The translations under genes were made by a program, and so were the position numbers. Below the pieces are notes generated by a model. The model was not told the DNA's origin, searched no databases, and saw nothing but the letters and a program-made list of their open reading frames with translations. Shown here one piece after another: positions 35,041-46,897 of a stretch of DNA of 64,000 nt (positions are counted from its first letter, which is position 1; every line of letters begins with the position of its first letter). The DNA is taken from assembly GCF_030272615.1 (NCBI RefSeq), contig NC_081407.1, positions 142,480,897-142,544,896 on the forward strand. The letters run 5' to 3'. This DNA is from Cryptomeria japonica (taxonomy: Eukaryota > Streptophyta > Pinopsida > Cupressales > Cupressaceae).

Positions 35041-35045
35041 TAATA

Positions 35046-35449
35046 AATTTTTTCCTAATATCATAAAATCCGTTGGGAACATGAGGTTTGTGTTTACAGG
35101 CTGGCCCCTAACATACCATATTTGAAATCCTAGTTTAGGCCGGAGTTTTTTTGAGAAGCACAAAGGACATAACACATCTGAATCTATCAAAAGTAGAGTG
35201 CATACTAAGCCACATCTATCATTCAAGGGCATTTTATCTCAAGGAGCACAAGTTTCAACTTACCCTAAAAAATATTGCTCTTAGAAAAGGTCTCCTTAAG
35301 CCATATAGACAACCTTTTCTTCAAAGCCGATTCAGGATGGTAGAGGACCCTTTAATCCAAATAGACACGATTTTCAACATGATGGTGATTAGGCTGACAA
35401 AGGTCCCTTCAATCCAAATAGACATGATTAGAGGATGCAATATTTAGAA
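35046..35449 (+). other. Sequence preceding the LINE ORF1 remnant
   Basis: It shows a frame with stops on plus and an imperfect repeat (CCTTTAATCCAAATAGACA / CCTTCAATCCAAATAGACA, about 60 bases apart near 35350 and 35410). It could be the beginning of the LINE but has no diagnostic motif. Confidence 0.4.
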
Positions 35450-36502
35450 TGCCGAAGATGCCAAGGGTTTAAAAATTGGGGCAATTTAAGAAGTCTAAAA
35501 TTTTTAGGTATCATCGGAGGAACATTCCAAAAAAATCCATTATTAAGAAGTCCTCTAGGATACCCCTATTTTGGAAAAATCACCACCTCTAGCCAATGTG
35601 GGAAGAAGTGATTCATAAGGCATGGTTTAGATAACCTTTCTTGATATTGCTATTGAAGATCAAGTACAAGATCTTCAACAAAAAACGGTGATTGGTAAGG
35701 TTTGGAATTTTATGTTGTCAAAATAAGAGCTTATAGATTAGGTTCTAAATTCTTGGAAGGGGGTTTAGGAGGTAATTTTAATAGACAAGAGTGAGGGTTA
35801 TTTTGTAGCTATTTTTTATGATAAGTCTTCTAGAGACTTAGTTCATAAACGTAAATCATAGTTTTTTCAAGGTTATGAGGTTTTCAATCAAATTTCATCC
35901 CCAATTAAAAACCCTAGGCCAACAAGTGTAAATTTTATTCCATTATGGATTTAGTTTCCCTCTTTGTCATTGGAATACAGGGAAATTGCTTTGGTTGAAA
36001 CCCTACCCTATTAGATGGGCATTTTTCTATTACAAGATTTATCCTTCTTTGAAAATGTAGAGATTCTGATAAGGTTATTTATTCTTCTTGAAGTATCTAA
36101 AACCTTACCTAAATTAATATATATTCAATCAAAGCATGGTATTTAGGATCAAGAAATTCTTCTTGAGGATCCCAAATTTTTTTGTTCATTTTGTGATTGT
36201 CCAAATCATATCACTAAGGAGTGTTCTAATCAGAGGGAAATTAGTTGCTTTTTTGAGTTTCAATCAAATCCTTAAGAAAACTGAGATTATGACTATGCTT
36301 TATTTCTTGATATCCTCCCTCAAGTTACTCATAGTTTGATAGTCGATATTCCTCTAGAATGTCATTCTTAGAGTGCATTGCAACAACCAAAAGAATCACT
36401 TGAGTTGCAGACTAAGGAAAGATTTTTTTTATATCTATTGAACAACAAGTAAAACTGCTTAAACCCCCTACTTTGGAAATAGGTTTTTTTCCTTTAGAAT
36501 AT
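35450..36502 (+). pseudogene. LINE ORF1 remnant with zinc knuckle
   Basis: Plus-strand frames carry a degraded DUF4283-like region (VWI and FPSLSLEYREIALVETL near 35950-36000, then ILLEVSKTLPKLIYI). A CCHC zinc knuckle follows, CSFCDCPNHITKEC, encoded at 36183-36224 (C-x2-C-x4-H-x4-C). This is the usual nucleic-acid-binding ORF1 of plant L1 elements. Several stops are present. It is broken at 36502 by an LTR and resumes at 37664. Confidence 0.7.
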
Positions 36503-37663
36503 TGATGCAGAGGTGGGAGTAACATCAATCAACATACACGATATACTTAAATAAATTCAAGGTGCATTCCAATTACACCACTTGGATACATTGTTTCTTT
36601 GATCTACTTCACATATCTCATCTAAAATTTAGCAAGGACATACAATATTGGTCTGATCATGGCCTCTCACTATGGATTTTGATGGCATACAAGTCATCAT
36701 TACATCAAACAACTCAATGATGTATTAATTTGTTAATCCCCCATGACAATATTTACTATGAAAAGACACACACAAACACCCATATCTTTCCCAAATGATC
36801 AAATAATCAAAATTCCTTTGCAGAAGCCTTGTGTAGAAATGTAAATAAGACTCTCACCAAGTTTGATCCTTTTGGGATGATGGAATACAAAGATATAGTT
36901 TTCTTAATGCTTGCTGGAAACCCTAGTTTTATCATAGACCTGCTCTCACAAAAAATGTCATAACTCATTCAAAACTTAATAAAATTAGATTAGATCAAAA
37001 GGAAATGAAACTATAATCATTTCTCCACCTTTTCCCATTATTTTCAGACTGTTATTTTACTATACCAATATGTACCATACATTTCTTTCAGATCGTTACA
37101 GGAAAAATCAGTCATTCAAGACAACCTGTATAAAAATGACATAACTTTTATAAATCCCAATGAAATTGATGAGATCAATTTAAAATAGAAGTAGTTTCAC
37201 ATAAATAACTTCTCTAGCCATTTATAGATCATTACATGAAATATAAATTCATACAAGCCAAGAGAACATTCTGCAACATGAGAAAAGTTCAGAAATAATG
37301 CACAAAAATAAGGGTTTCTTCTTCTTCACAATCTTCAACAATCTCCAACCCTCTCCAATCCTCTACAACCATGAAATTAGAACTTAAAAATATTTTTTAA
37401 GGTATTTACAATAGATTCCCAACTAATTTTTAACTTCCAACCATTCAACTTTCCCTCATGTACAACCTAGGACTCTTCACATTCCATATTTTTGCAACGT
37501 TTTTTTTTACAATATTTGCAAAATGACTCAACTTTAATTCCTATGACCCAAAATAGATATGAAATGGTCATTGAGGACCTTATTACATGTAATAAAAAAT
37601 AAATTAAAAAAATCCCAACTTTATAATTTTGAAGCCTAATAAACCTAGGGTGCTTCCGCACCA
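36503..37663. mobile_element. Solo LTR-like insertion in LINE ORF1
   Basis: 1161 bp starting TGATGCAGAGG and ending TTCCGCACCA. The flanks AATAT (36498-36502) and AAGAT (37664-37668) are a possible 5-bp duplication with one change. The termini resemble the two other TGATGCA...GCACCA LTRs, but the body does not. No coding sequence. Confidence 0.65.
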
Positions 37664-38094
37664 AAGATTTTAATTCAAATATGGATGCTGATTCATACTT
37701 TCAAGCTTTTCCATTTTCAAGCATGATCATTCTATGCCTACCCTAGAAACAATATCATTGCACAAACCTCTTCATCATAACTTGTGAATCCCTTTGGTTC
37801 CATAATGGTTTTGTAAAGATAAATAATGCCTTTCAAAAGATTGAGAAGAGAACAACTATAAAAGAAGTTTTTCATTTGCAAATTTTTGATAATTTTGAAT
37901 CACAGACAACTATCATTCAAAATATGAATCCTAGTATAGATTTAAATACCCCTATATAGTGGAAACCACACAATTGAATAAATATTTTCCTATAATTACC
38001 TTCCAAGAAGGTCTCCTTGGGGTTATGCTTTATATTTAGAGGGTATAAAAAAAGCAAATGCAAAAAATGGAAATAGAGGTTATTATTCTAACTC
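37664..38094 (+). pseudogene. LINE ORF1 C-terminal remnant
   Basis: Low-complexity coding-like sequence with SIDLNTP and, in the next frame, YLPRRSPWGYALYLEG near 38000-38050, which looks like the tail of the ORF1 above. It ends where the copia-A LTR begins. Assignment rests on position and weak similarity. Confidence 0.5.
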
Positions 38095-38723
38095 TATTAG
38101 TGTAGGTTTTTGATTTTTTGCTTATTTTAGGGGGTATTTATTTTTCCTACACATATTATTTAAGCTTACTTAGGTTATTAGGAGTGTTTAATATGAGGAA
38201 ATGTGGCACAATACTTCAGCTACATGTGTAACTCCCACCTACTCATGGGTAGTTGAGTTATACACCCTCTTTTGGCTTGTTGTGCCACCTCACATAGCCA
38301 CTATTTTGTCATTTCTTAAGTAGGTTATGGGGTAGTTGTGTTTCTCACCCTCTTTTGACTTTATATGCCACCTTTATAACTCTTTTTTTGTTTTCATATA
38401 AGGAGGTTATGCCACATGTTTTGACATTTACCAAGTAGGTTAAACCTCCCACTTTTTATGGGGAGTGGGAGTTAATGCACCTCTTGGATGTATGTGCTAT
38501 TATTTTTTTATATGATAAGCACTATACTCCCACCTTCACTATTTCAGTGATAGTTCATTGAGAGTGTTCTCAAAATTCTCTTCTTTGTCTCTTTTTTTCT
38601 CTCATTTCAAATTTCTCTTCATTTAGCTATTTTGATCTTCGATCATCTGTTGCTTGGAGTTGCATGTGATCTATGACTAACATCAGATCCTGGCTCAGTT
38701 CTTGCTTCTCATAGAATCTAACA
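38095..38723 (+). mobile_element. 5' LTR of copia-A
   Basis: 629 bp, beginning TATTAG and ending CTAACA; TATTAG is most simply TGTTAG with one G-to-A change, restoring inverted termini. It includes a TATA-like TTTTTATATGATAAG near 38503. The PBS starts at the next base. Confidence 0.9.
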
Positions 38724-38737
38724 TGGTACTAGAATCA
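38724..38737 (+). promoter_or_regulatory. Primer binding site of copia-A
   Basis: TGGTACTAGAATCA compared with TGGTATCAGAGC; a decayed initiator Met tRNA match immediately after the LTR. Confidence 0.75.
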
Positions 38738-39336
38738 TGTTGTCTAGTATAGTTCATTGTTTTTCTAAATTTTTTAGAGAGATTTTAGATAATTAGATAG
38801 CTAATATTTTCCTTAAAAACTAAGTATGCTCTTCTCCTTCATTCTCATGTGACCTAGAGAATCAAATCAGTTTAAAGGAAAGTAAGCTTCTAGTTAACAT
38901 GGTTTATATATACATTTGTTCCTATGAAATTTGGGTGATTGTAGCTTTTTGGTAATATTGGAAGCTTTTTCAACATTTCTAGAGAGTCCAAAAGGCTTGA
39001 AAAAGTCAAAAGTGACTTTTATTTCACCAAAATCAGAGTGATTTTTTTACTAAGAGTTGTTTTCATTTTGGCTTCAGAATTCTAGCTTCCACTCATTCGC
39101 AAGAAAAATGATTTCTAGGTTTTTTTCCAACATAAAAAAAAACTTCTAGGTTTTTGTTCTTGTTTCCATATAGTTAGTAAATTTTTCAAAAAATGAGTTC
39201 AAATTGAGTGTGCATCATTTTTTAACTGGTAGTCTTAGCAACTTTTTAAAAAGTTGCATAATTTTTGCTTCAGGTGTTGGATTTTCGCAAACGAGTACTT
39301 GATGAAAATGTAGAGAGGAGAACACTCCATCCACAT
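38738..39336 (+). other. Copia-A leader, first part
   Basis: Untranslated leader with no coding frame; it continues at 40994-41390 after the nested solo LTR. A near-perfect inverted repeat GCAACTTTTTAAAAAGTTGC lies at 39238-39257. Confidence 0.7.
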
Positions 39337-39341
39337 AGATT

Positions 39342-40988
39342 TGTGTAGGGGAAAAAGTGACACTAAGCAAACATGCCCTAATCTCACTTTCAATCACACA
39401 CTTGTGGAATACAAAAGAGCCTAGAGGTATCACACAATTGGCTACTTCTTTTTGTGGAAGAAAGAGCCACGGGCTACCTATTAGGATTTCTATTCCTTTG
39501 TTGCAAATGATAGATAAAATGATGCAAGTTCAACTACTAACCTCAAAGTGCAAGTATGAACTAATAACAAAATTGCAGAATTGATGTTAAACAATGGAAA
39601 GCTGCAAACACAAGGACAAGACAAGAATGCAAATGCGTACCCGAAGTTAAAATCTAAGTGAAAATGTTCGGAACGGGGCGCGGGCGCCACTGTCCTGATT
39701 TTGCTCCTGAAACTGCACCTGAAACTACTATTTGGTAACCTGAAAAGTTGTCTAAAACTTGCTGTCTGACAGAAGGACCAGGGCGCCCAACGCCCCTATC
39801 CCAGGGACCAGGGCGCCTAGTGCCCCTGTCCTGGTAGGACCAGGGCGCCCCACGCCCCTATCCTGGTCTTTTTCTCTAAAATTCGGTGTGAAGTTCAGTC
39901 TCCGTCTGCTTCCGTCGGATCTGCAACTTGCGGCGTCGTCCAAATCCCGAAACCTGCACTTATGTCTGAAAAGGTATGGTGGGCGGCTATATAGGGTTTT
40001 GCCTTAGTCAAACCCCTGCTTTGGTGATTTCCACCTCCATGAATAGCCAAGTTGTATTGTAAAAGTAGTGTGTGTGCAAGATCCTAAAATGCAAGTAAGC
40101 AAACTAGAGCAACCTAGAAAGTAAACCCTAATTGCTTGTAAATGATAATGTAAATGCTCCAAATCAAGATGTAAAGAGATCTAAAGCATGAATACAAGTG
40201 ATATAATGAGGCTTATGCAAAGACATGAAAACAACATGAAATCATACCCAACCCCAAGGGAGGGATACAAGCCAATCTTCAGTCGGTGATCCCTTATTTC
40301 TCTTCAATGTCTTCAAAGCCCTAAATGGATGAATGAAATTGATGAATGCTTGATGGATGGATGTTGAATGTTGTTGAAGTCTTCAAAGATCTGCTCTTTC
40401 ACTGCATAGAAGGCCCTTGAAACCAAAATTTGGATCCTTTCAAATGAAGAAAGAGAGCTCTTATATATGAAACCCTAGGTCTTAATTTCAACTTTTGGCC
40501 AACCTAGAGATTGAATCTCCCGCCAATTTCTTGGGGTTAAGCTTTATTTTATGATTGGATTGCGCTCCTAAAATTTCAGGAAAAATGTCCAGGACCATGT
40601 GCACGCCGGGCGCCATGGTCCTGACAACTTTTCACCAAATTTTCAGGGCCATCAGATATGATGATTTTAGAGAGAATCCTGAAGTTACAGCTGATTTCAA
40701 GATGTTTTGACCCCCGAAATCAAGCCCCCAAGTTCAAAATATGACCTAATTAGGGTTTTTGATTAAATGATGTATTAGAGGAATAAAATGAAAGGGGCAC
40801 ACTTTAATGAAAAGGGCCCAACTTTATGATATGGAAGATGATGAAATAGGACCTTAGACCTAATTACTTTAATTAATTAAGTGCTAAAGGGGAAATGCAA
40901 TGCAAAATGCAAAATGCGCCAAGGCGGGTGCTAAACTAGGTGTGAAATTGTACCACCCTAGCAAGTGCGTACAATTTACGACGCTACA
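39342..40988 (-). mobile_element. Solo LTR nested in copia-A leader (TSD AGATT)
   Basis: 1647 bp; on the minus strand it runs TGTAGCGTCG to CCCCTACACA. It is flanked on both sides by a perfect 5-bp duplication AGATT (39337-39341 and 40989-40993). It has no coding sequence and no internal region. It carries a GC-rich triplicated hairpin unit at 39775-39868 and is visibly less decayed than its host. Confidence 0.93.
39775..39868. repeat. Three tandem GC-rich hairpin units
   Basis: Units start GGACCAGGGCGCC at 39775, 39805 and 39837 (30-32 bases each). Each ends with CCCCT(A/G)TCC(T/C)(G/A)G, which is complementary to its own start, so each can fold on itself. Single related words occur at 39675-39700 and 40600-40625 in the same LTR. 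Confidence 0.88.
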
Positions 40989-40993
40989 AGATT

Positions 40994-41390
40994 TCATTAA
41001 TTTTTTTGTCATTTTCCATCTGATATTGTAGGTTGAATCAATTACTTTTTTTTCTCTCTTCAACAGGCCATATCTTTCACCTCAGAACTCTATTTTTCAA
41101 AAACGAATAGGTGTTGGAAAGTTATTGAAGAGAAATACAAAACTATAAGGCTATTTTTAAAAGATTTTGTATCAGATTTATTTGTATTAAAAATTTCTAT
41201 TTCTGGATTGGAGCCTTAGAAAGCATTATAATCTAATAAAAGGCCTTGTAAATGCATTAATTATAAAGTGCCAACCTTTTATTATTTGGGGGGGGGGTGA
41301 TTTTTGAGACTAGTGGAAAGGAGGAGGGTGTTTTGCATGTCTTCTTTCTTGCACTCTTCTTAGATATTTGCAATCTTATTTTCTACTATA
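40994..41390 (+). other. Copia-A leader, second part
   Basis: Untranslated sequence up to the gag ATG at 41391. It contains a run of ten G at 41288-41297. No other feature. Confidence 0.7.
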
Positions 41391-42240
41391 ATGGATGCAT
41401 CTACAATTCCTCTTTTAACACCATATAATTACTTTGAATGGAAATCTATGATGGTAATCTATTTGAAAAGGCATGGATATCATCGTATTACAATGGGACT
41501 CTAAACCGAACCTCAAGATTATATAAAAAAGATAAAATGGTTTAACGAATGTGATGAATTCTTTGGTACTCTATGTATGTCAGTCTCTCCTAACCTTCTT
41601 TTCCACATTGAATCTGCTACTACACCAAATGGAGTGTAGACCACTTTAGAAAACCTCTTTGGTAAGTAGGATAAGTTAAGAGGTCATTAGTTAGAGAATG
41701 AACTCATAGGGTTGAGTCCAATAAATTTTGAAACTATACAAGACTTCTTCACAAAAATCAAATCAATAAGATTATAGTTGGAATAGTGTGGAACTAAGAA
41801 GTATGATGAACAATTGATCTTGAGCATTCTTTCTAAGTTTGGTCCTAACTATTCAGTGTTTGTTTCTACATTTTTATGCTACAAAATGTGCCCTAGGTAC
41901 CACATTCAAAATGCCTTCTCTAGATGAATTTGTTGTAGAGCTCACTAGGGAGTAGGACAAATTTATTCAAATGGGTACAATAAAGTCCTCTAAGTCACAT
42001 GCCTTAGCTGCAAATCAAGGCACAAAAGAAAATAAAGTGTTTAGTAAGTAAGATAAGAAACCAAACAACTAAGGAGAGAAGAAGAAAGATCAGAAATTTG
42101 CTACTTCAAAAGTAGATAATTAGATCTCTTCATTAAAAGGTGAACAACCTAAGAAGGAGAAGGTTAAGTATTTTATTGTAAGAGGCCTAGCCATGATAAA
42201 CATAAGTGTTTAAAGAAATAAATTGATCACCTTTCCCATC
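41391..42240 (+). pseudogene. Copia-A gag
   Basis: It begins MDASTIPLLTPYNYFEWKSMM, a typical copia Gag start, with the later word LRGHxLENELIGLSP. Stops and frameshifts follow. A zinc-knuckle remnant is visible near 42160-42205 (FYCKRPSHDKHKC), lacking its first Cys. Confidence 0.85.
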
Positions 42241-42245
42241 TTCTA

Positions 42246-42970
42246 AAAAAGAATAATATCAAGGTGCCTGATTCAGTCAAACAAAATTCATCAAAAGGAT
42301 ATTCTAAGGACATAGACAAGAGTAAGGGGAAAGGAAAGGGTAAGGCCCTAGTTGTTGTTCTTTCACAACCAAATTCTTGGATAATTGACTTAGGTGTTTC
42401 GCACCACATGGATCTTTCAAAACATGATTTTACCTCTTTAGATCCATGTGCTATACCTTCCATACTAATGGGTGATGACACTCATGTTGAAGTGCATGGG
42501 AGAGGGTCTGTTAATGTGGGTGAAGGAATATTTCAGGGTGTCCTTTGTATTTCATATTTATCAACCAATCTCCTATCATTTTATCAAATCACTCACACTA
42601 GTTTTAGCAAGCAAGTAGAGGTCACACTAGATACAATGATAATTAGTGAAATGCATAATAAGTCTATTGTTGTTGTGGGGAAAATAGACCATCAATCAAG
42701 ATTATATCAATTTTCTCACTTCGTTATTGACTCTCGTTCAACAATATTACTCACTCATGCAAATGAGGTTAGTTGTTTGTGGTATCAATGGTTTGGCCAC
42801 TTGAACTACCAATACTTGCAACAACTTAGTTAATAGGACATGGTTTTAGGGTTTCCTTCTATTCAATTTTCTGATGGAGTTTGCCAAGGATGCATTCTTG
42901 GTAATCATCCAGAGGAGAAGTATGATAAAGGAAAAGCATAGAGAGATACACAACTATTGAAGTTGGTATA
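42246..42970 (+). pseudogene. Copia-A protease and pre-integrase region
   Basis: The open stretch 42264-42833 shows the protease entry WIIDLGVSHHM, where the usual DSG is DLG, followed by MGDDTHVEVHGRG and ISYLSTNLLS. The pre-integrase region follows with GHLN and, after a stop, the Cys pair in VCQGCILGNH. The protein is inactive through the active-site change and stops. Confidence 0.88.
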
Positions 42971-43870
42971 TAGTGACTTGGTAGGACAATTTCAATAATC
43001 ATCCTTCAGTAGGACTGGATATGTCTTGACATTTATTTATGACTTTTCTAGATACACATGGTTTTAATTTCTGAAACAAAAGTTTGAGGTATTCGGGAAT
43101 TTTCTAGATTTCAAAGATTTTGTAGAGAAACAATAGATAGGAAGTTCATCAAGATTCCACATACAAATAATGGGGGTGAATACATTAATAATGAATTTGA
43201 ACTATTTTGTGCTTCAAAAGGTATGAACATGTAGCACATGGTTCCATAGAGTCTTAGCAAAATGGTGTCGCAAAATGCAAGAATAGTTTCTTGAAGGATA
43301 TGGCTAATTGTATGATTCACTCCAAGTATTTGGCACCTCATTACTAGGAAGAGGCCATCAACTATGCATGTTACATTCACAACTGAGTTCCTCACAAAGC
43401 TTTGGGGGGTAAACTCCTTTTCAAGCTTGGATTGGTCAAAAACCCAAAATTAAGTACTTTAGAGTGTTTGGTTCTCTTGCATGGGACCATATTCTAGTAG
43501 AGAAATACAAGGATATGGATCTTCACAACAAGCCTTGCATATTTTTTGGCTATCTAGATGATGTCAAAGGGTATAGGTTTCTCAATCCCACCACTCATGA
43601 GTTGTTCATTGAGAGGAGTGTTCATTTTGAGGAGAGTTCTTCTAGGTCTTCTCATACCACTTTTTAATCCACTATCACATTGGAGATATTGCATCATGAT
43701 GATAATTATTCAAAGGATCTTAATCCTCATAATCTTGATGAGGAATCTTCTTCCTCCACTTCAAATGGTGACAATGATGATGAGGATTCATGTTTCTCTC
43801 ATAGTCATCATTTGAAGGTTGATGATTCTCCCCCAAACTCTCCACCCTTAGTGCCTCTTTGGGCTTGACA
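42970..43870 (+). pseudogene. Copia-A integrase and linker
   Basis: Fragments of the integrase core are interleaved with stops (YSDLVG near 42970, YDFSRYTWF near 43040). A better preserved C-terminal part at 43464-43667 reads VFGSLAWDH, FFGYLDDVKGYRF and ERSVHFEES. An acidic Ser/Asp-rich linker before RT extends to about 43868. Confidence 0.85.
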
Positions 43871-44019
43871 AAAAATTGAGTCAACTGGTGATTGTTTGGG
43901 TGATCCATCAAATACAAGAAGAACTAGGCCACAATTTCATCAAGATCGACATCTCTTTATTGCTTCAGCTCCTGATCAGCTTCATGTGTTCTTGAGTGGG
44001 ATTCTATAATGCAATAAGA

Positions 44020-44880
44020 GTTCAATTCTAAGGAATCACTCATGGGATTTAGTCCCTCTTCCTAAGGGAAGGAAACTTTTTTGATGCAAGTGGATCTATC
44101 AATTTTTTTGTGGAGTAGATGGGTCAGTTGATAAGTCTAAGGCTCGCTTGGTAGAAAAAGGATTCTCCTTGGTTCCTAGGATTGACTACTATGATACTTT
44201 TGCACTAGTTGCTAAGATGAATTCCATTCGACTTGTCCTTGCTATAGTTGTAGCCCATCATTGGGAAGTTCATTAGATGGATGTGAAGAGAACCTTTTCT
44301 TCATGGTGACCTTTAGGAGGAAATCTACATGGAGTAGCCACAGGGGTTTGTTCAATATCCTTCACTTGTGTGTCAACTTCAAAAGTCTCTCTATGGCCTC
44401 AAATAGGCTCCTCGAGCTTGGTATGCCAAGATGGACTCAAATATTTTGACAGTTGGTTTCAATCGATGCCATTTTTATCCAAACATATACATTCTATAAC
44501 AAGATAAAATTCTCACATTTCTAGTTCTCTATGTTGATGACTTTTTGATCACAGGGAGTTACACATCCACCATAAAGGCAATGGAAACTGCTCTACATGA
44601 TATATTTTTAGTGTCAGACTTGTGTATTTTGCATTACTTCTTAGGAATTGAGATCACTCACCCACCTTTAAGTATCTTCCTTGGACAACCCAAGTATGCA
44701 CTTGATATGCTCTCAAAATTTTGCATGGCTAATTGTAAGCCTGCATCGACTCTATTTTTATTAAGGGTCAAACTTGAGGCTAAGTGCTCTTCACCCTTGG
44801 TTGATGGCACTTTATATCGATAACTTATTGGGAGTCTCATCTACTTGACTCATATGAGACCCGACATTTATATATTGTGG
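44020..44880 (+). pseudogene. Copia-A reverse transcriptase
   Basis: The RT entry (WDLVPLPKGRK then KARLVEKGFS) leads to VPRIDYYDTFALVAKMNSIR and the catalytic box LYVDDFLITG, still intact near 44528-44557. HYFLGIEI and SKFCMANCKPASTL follow. Frames shift several times. Confidence 0.9.
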
Positions 44881-44989
44881 GAATGGTCATGTGATTCACG
44901 TAGGAGCCACATGAGTTACCTTGGAAAGCAGCTAAGTGGGTCCTCCACTACATTTAGGGTACTCATAATTATATAATTTAGTATGCAAA

Positions 44990-45370
44990 AACCATGTATA
45001 TTGACTTGGTTGGATATATAGATGCAAATTGTTCAGGTGATTTTTAGGATCACAAGTCTACTTTGGGGTATTTCTTCTCACTTGGTTCTTGTCCAGTTTG
45101 TTGGTTGAGCAAGAAGCAATCTGCAATTACTCTTTCCTCAACAGAGGCTGAGTATAGAGGGGTAGTCAATGCAACCACTGAGGCTTTTTGGCTTCAAAAT
45201 ATTCTCATTTAGTTTGGTATTCCAGTCAGAAAACTTACAATCATCTTTTGTGATAAGCCGAGTGCTATACAGATCTCAAGAGATCCTGTTCATCACGAGA
45301 GGACGAAATAGATTGAGATACATATGCACTACATTAGGGATCCGATATAGGATGGCATCACTAATCTTAA
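44990..45370 (+). pseudogene. Copia-A RNase H
   Basis: Typical copia RNase H words: GYIDANCSGD, STLGYFFSLG, LSKKQSAITLSSTEAEYRG and CDKPSAIQISRDPVHHERTK. A stop interrupts it near 45044 and others follow. Confidence 0.9.
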
Positions 45371-45633
45371 GTATTGTTCTATATTAGAGTAGACTACAAT
45401 CATATTCGCCATTTCCTTCATCGAAAGCAAGTTCCTTCATTTGCAAGCTTTGCTTGGGATGCGATAGGTGTCTTCTTTAGGAGGGTCTTCTTAGTCCTTC
45501 AATTTTTCTCTCTCTATTTAGGGGGGATATTCCTCTTAGGGAGGCTTATTCTTTTGGGAGAGATATCTATGTACATGGGTACCTAACATGGCCTCGTTTG
45601 TCGGGACCCATCTTTCACCCATTTAAGCTATGC

Positions 45634-45642
45634 TTAAGGAGG
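45634..45642 (+). promoter_or_regulatory. Polypurine tract of copia-A
   Basis: TAAGGAGGG directly before the 3' LTR, the usual plus-strand primer position. Confidence 0.8.
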
Positions 45643-45644
45643 GC

Positions 45645-46258
45645 TATTAGTGTAGGTTTTTTATTTTTCCTTATGTTAGGGGTTATTTATTTTTCCTACA
45701 AATATTATTTAAGCTTACTTAGGCTATTAGGAGTGGTTAATATGAGGACATATGGAAAGATAATTTAGATACATGTGTAACTCCCACCTACTCATGGGTG
45801 GTTGAGTTATAGACCCTCTTTTGGTTTGTTGTGCCACCTCACATAACCACTATTTTATCATTTCCTAAGTGTGTTATGGGGTAGTCGGGTTTCTCACACT
45901 CTTTCATATTTATGTGCCACCTTTATAACTCCTTTTCTTTTCATGTTAGGAGGTTATGCCACATATTTTGGCATTTATCAAGTAGGTTAAACCTCCCACA
46001 TTTTATGGGGAGTGGTAGTTAATGTACTTATTGGATGTATATGCTATTCTTTATCTATATAATAAGCACTATACTCTCACCTTTACTAGTTTAGTGATAG
46101 CTTGGTGAGAGTCTTCTCAAAATTGTATTATTTGTCTCTATTATTCTCTCATTTTAGGTTTCTCTTCATTAACTTATTTTGATCTTCCATCATCTGTTGC
46201 TTGGAGTTGCATTTGATCTATGCCTGACATTAGATTCTGGCTTGGTTCTCACTTCTCA
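45645..46258 (+). mobile_element. 3' LTR of copia-A
   Basis: It begins TATTAG like the 5' LTR and matches it to CTTCTCA. The last 15 or so bases present in the 5' LTR are missing. TATA-like CTATATAATAAG lies at 46055-46066. The loss at the end removes any target duplication. Confidence 0.9.
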
Positions 46259-46897
46259 CTTGGAGTTGCAAGCTCAGAGTTCTTGGAGAGAAATTTGGGA
46301 CGTATAGTGACGTGGATATCAACATGGAAGAGCTTGTTGCAGCTGACGGGGTTAGTGATGGATTTGCCAAGGTAGGGAAAGTGGACATTATGGGTGGTGT
46401 GACTGATGTGAACATCGTAGGGGCTGGTGGGACCAAATTCAGTTTTGGGTGTAGGTTCTATTCACTAGATGGCATGATGAATGGCTACTTAATGCACCCA
46501 CAAATGGCCACAAAGGGTTCATTTACAACATCATGGCCTGAGGATTTCATCTGCTAGGTAGCAAGAGAAATATTGCACAATTTTCAATGGAAGTTGGAAG
46601 CTATTGAGAAAGTGGAAGTGTAACACCATAATTTGTGTGCAAATCATGCCCAAATGCAACAACAATTTTATGAAAAAGATAAGAAGGGAGAATTGCCAAT
46701 CTTGGCTTCCTAGTTCATGAACGCGAAAGGTTTCTATGAGACAAATTGTTCCCCTGAAGTAATGAGCACCATCTAAGATTGGTATTTCTCTCTTCCTTTC
46801 TTAGAAAGATTTCTATCGTCAAATGTTCCCTATCCCAAAAATATTTTGCTCTATAAGGGAGGTCCAATAGTTTGGAAATTGAGCTATTCTTACATAC
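46259..46897 (+). other. Unassigned segment, possible coding remnant
   Basis: A plus frame from about 46270 to 46556 reads as plausible protein (EELVAADGVSDGFAKVG; MNGYLMHPQMATKGS), and coding-like words continue after the stop. No family is recognised. It could be a host gene fragment or retroelement tail. Confidence 0.35.

Larger units (their letters stand above)
29585..35045. repeat. Tandem duplication copy B (LINE-bearing unit)
   Basis: A direct tandem partner of copy A. It is longer because of a 420-bp internal duplication (29962/30382), a short duplication at 31543/31622 and a MITE at 32679-33125. Positions 30800-31880 hold no recognisable coding sequence. Confidence 0.85.
38095..46258 (+). 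mobile_element. Copia-A: decayed Ty1/copia retrotransposon with both LTRs
   Basis: LTRs at 38095-38723 and 45645-46258 are clearly related along their length. A methionine-tRNA-like PBS follows the first and a polypurine tract precedes the second. The internal order gag, protease, integrase, RT, RNase H is that of Ty1/copia. Coding parts have many stops, so the copy is dead. A 1.65-kb solo LTR sits in the leader. Confidence 0.95.

Noticed and set aside
41281-41299. A fourth copy of the GGGGGGTGA U5 motif
   Set aside because: It lies in the copia-A leader, not near an LTR end, and lacks the GAGAG and ATCA parts.
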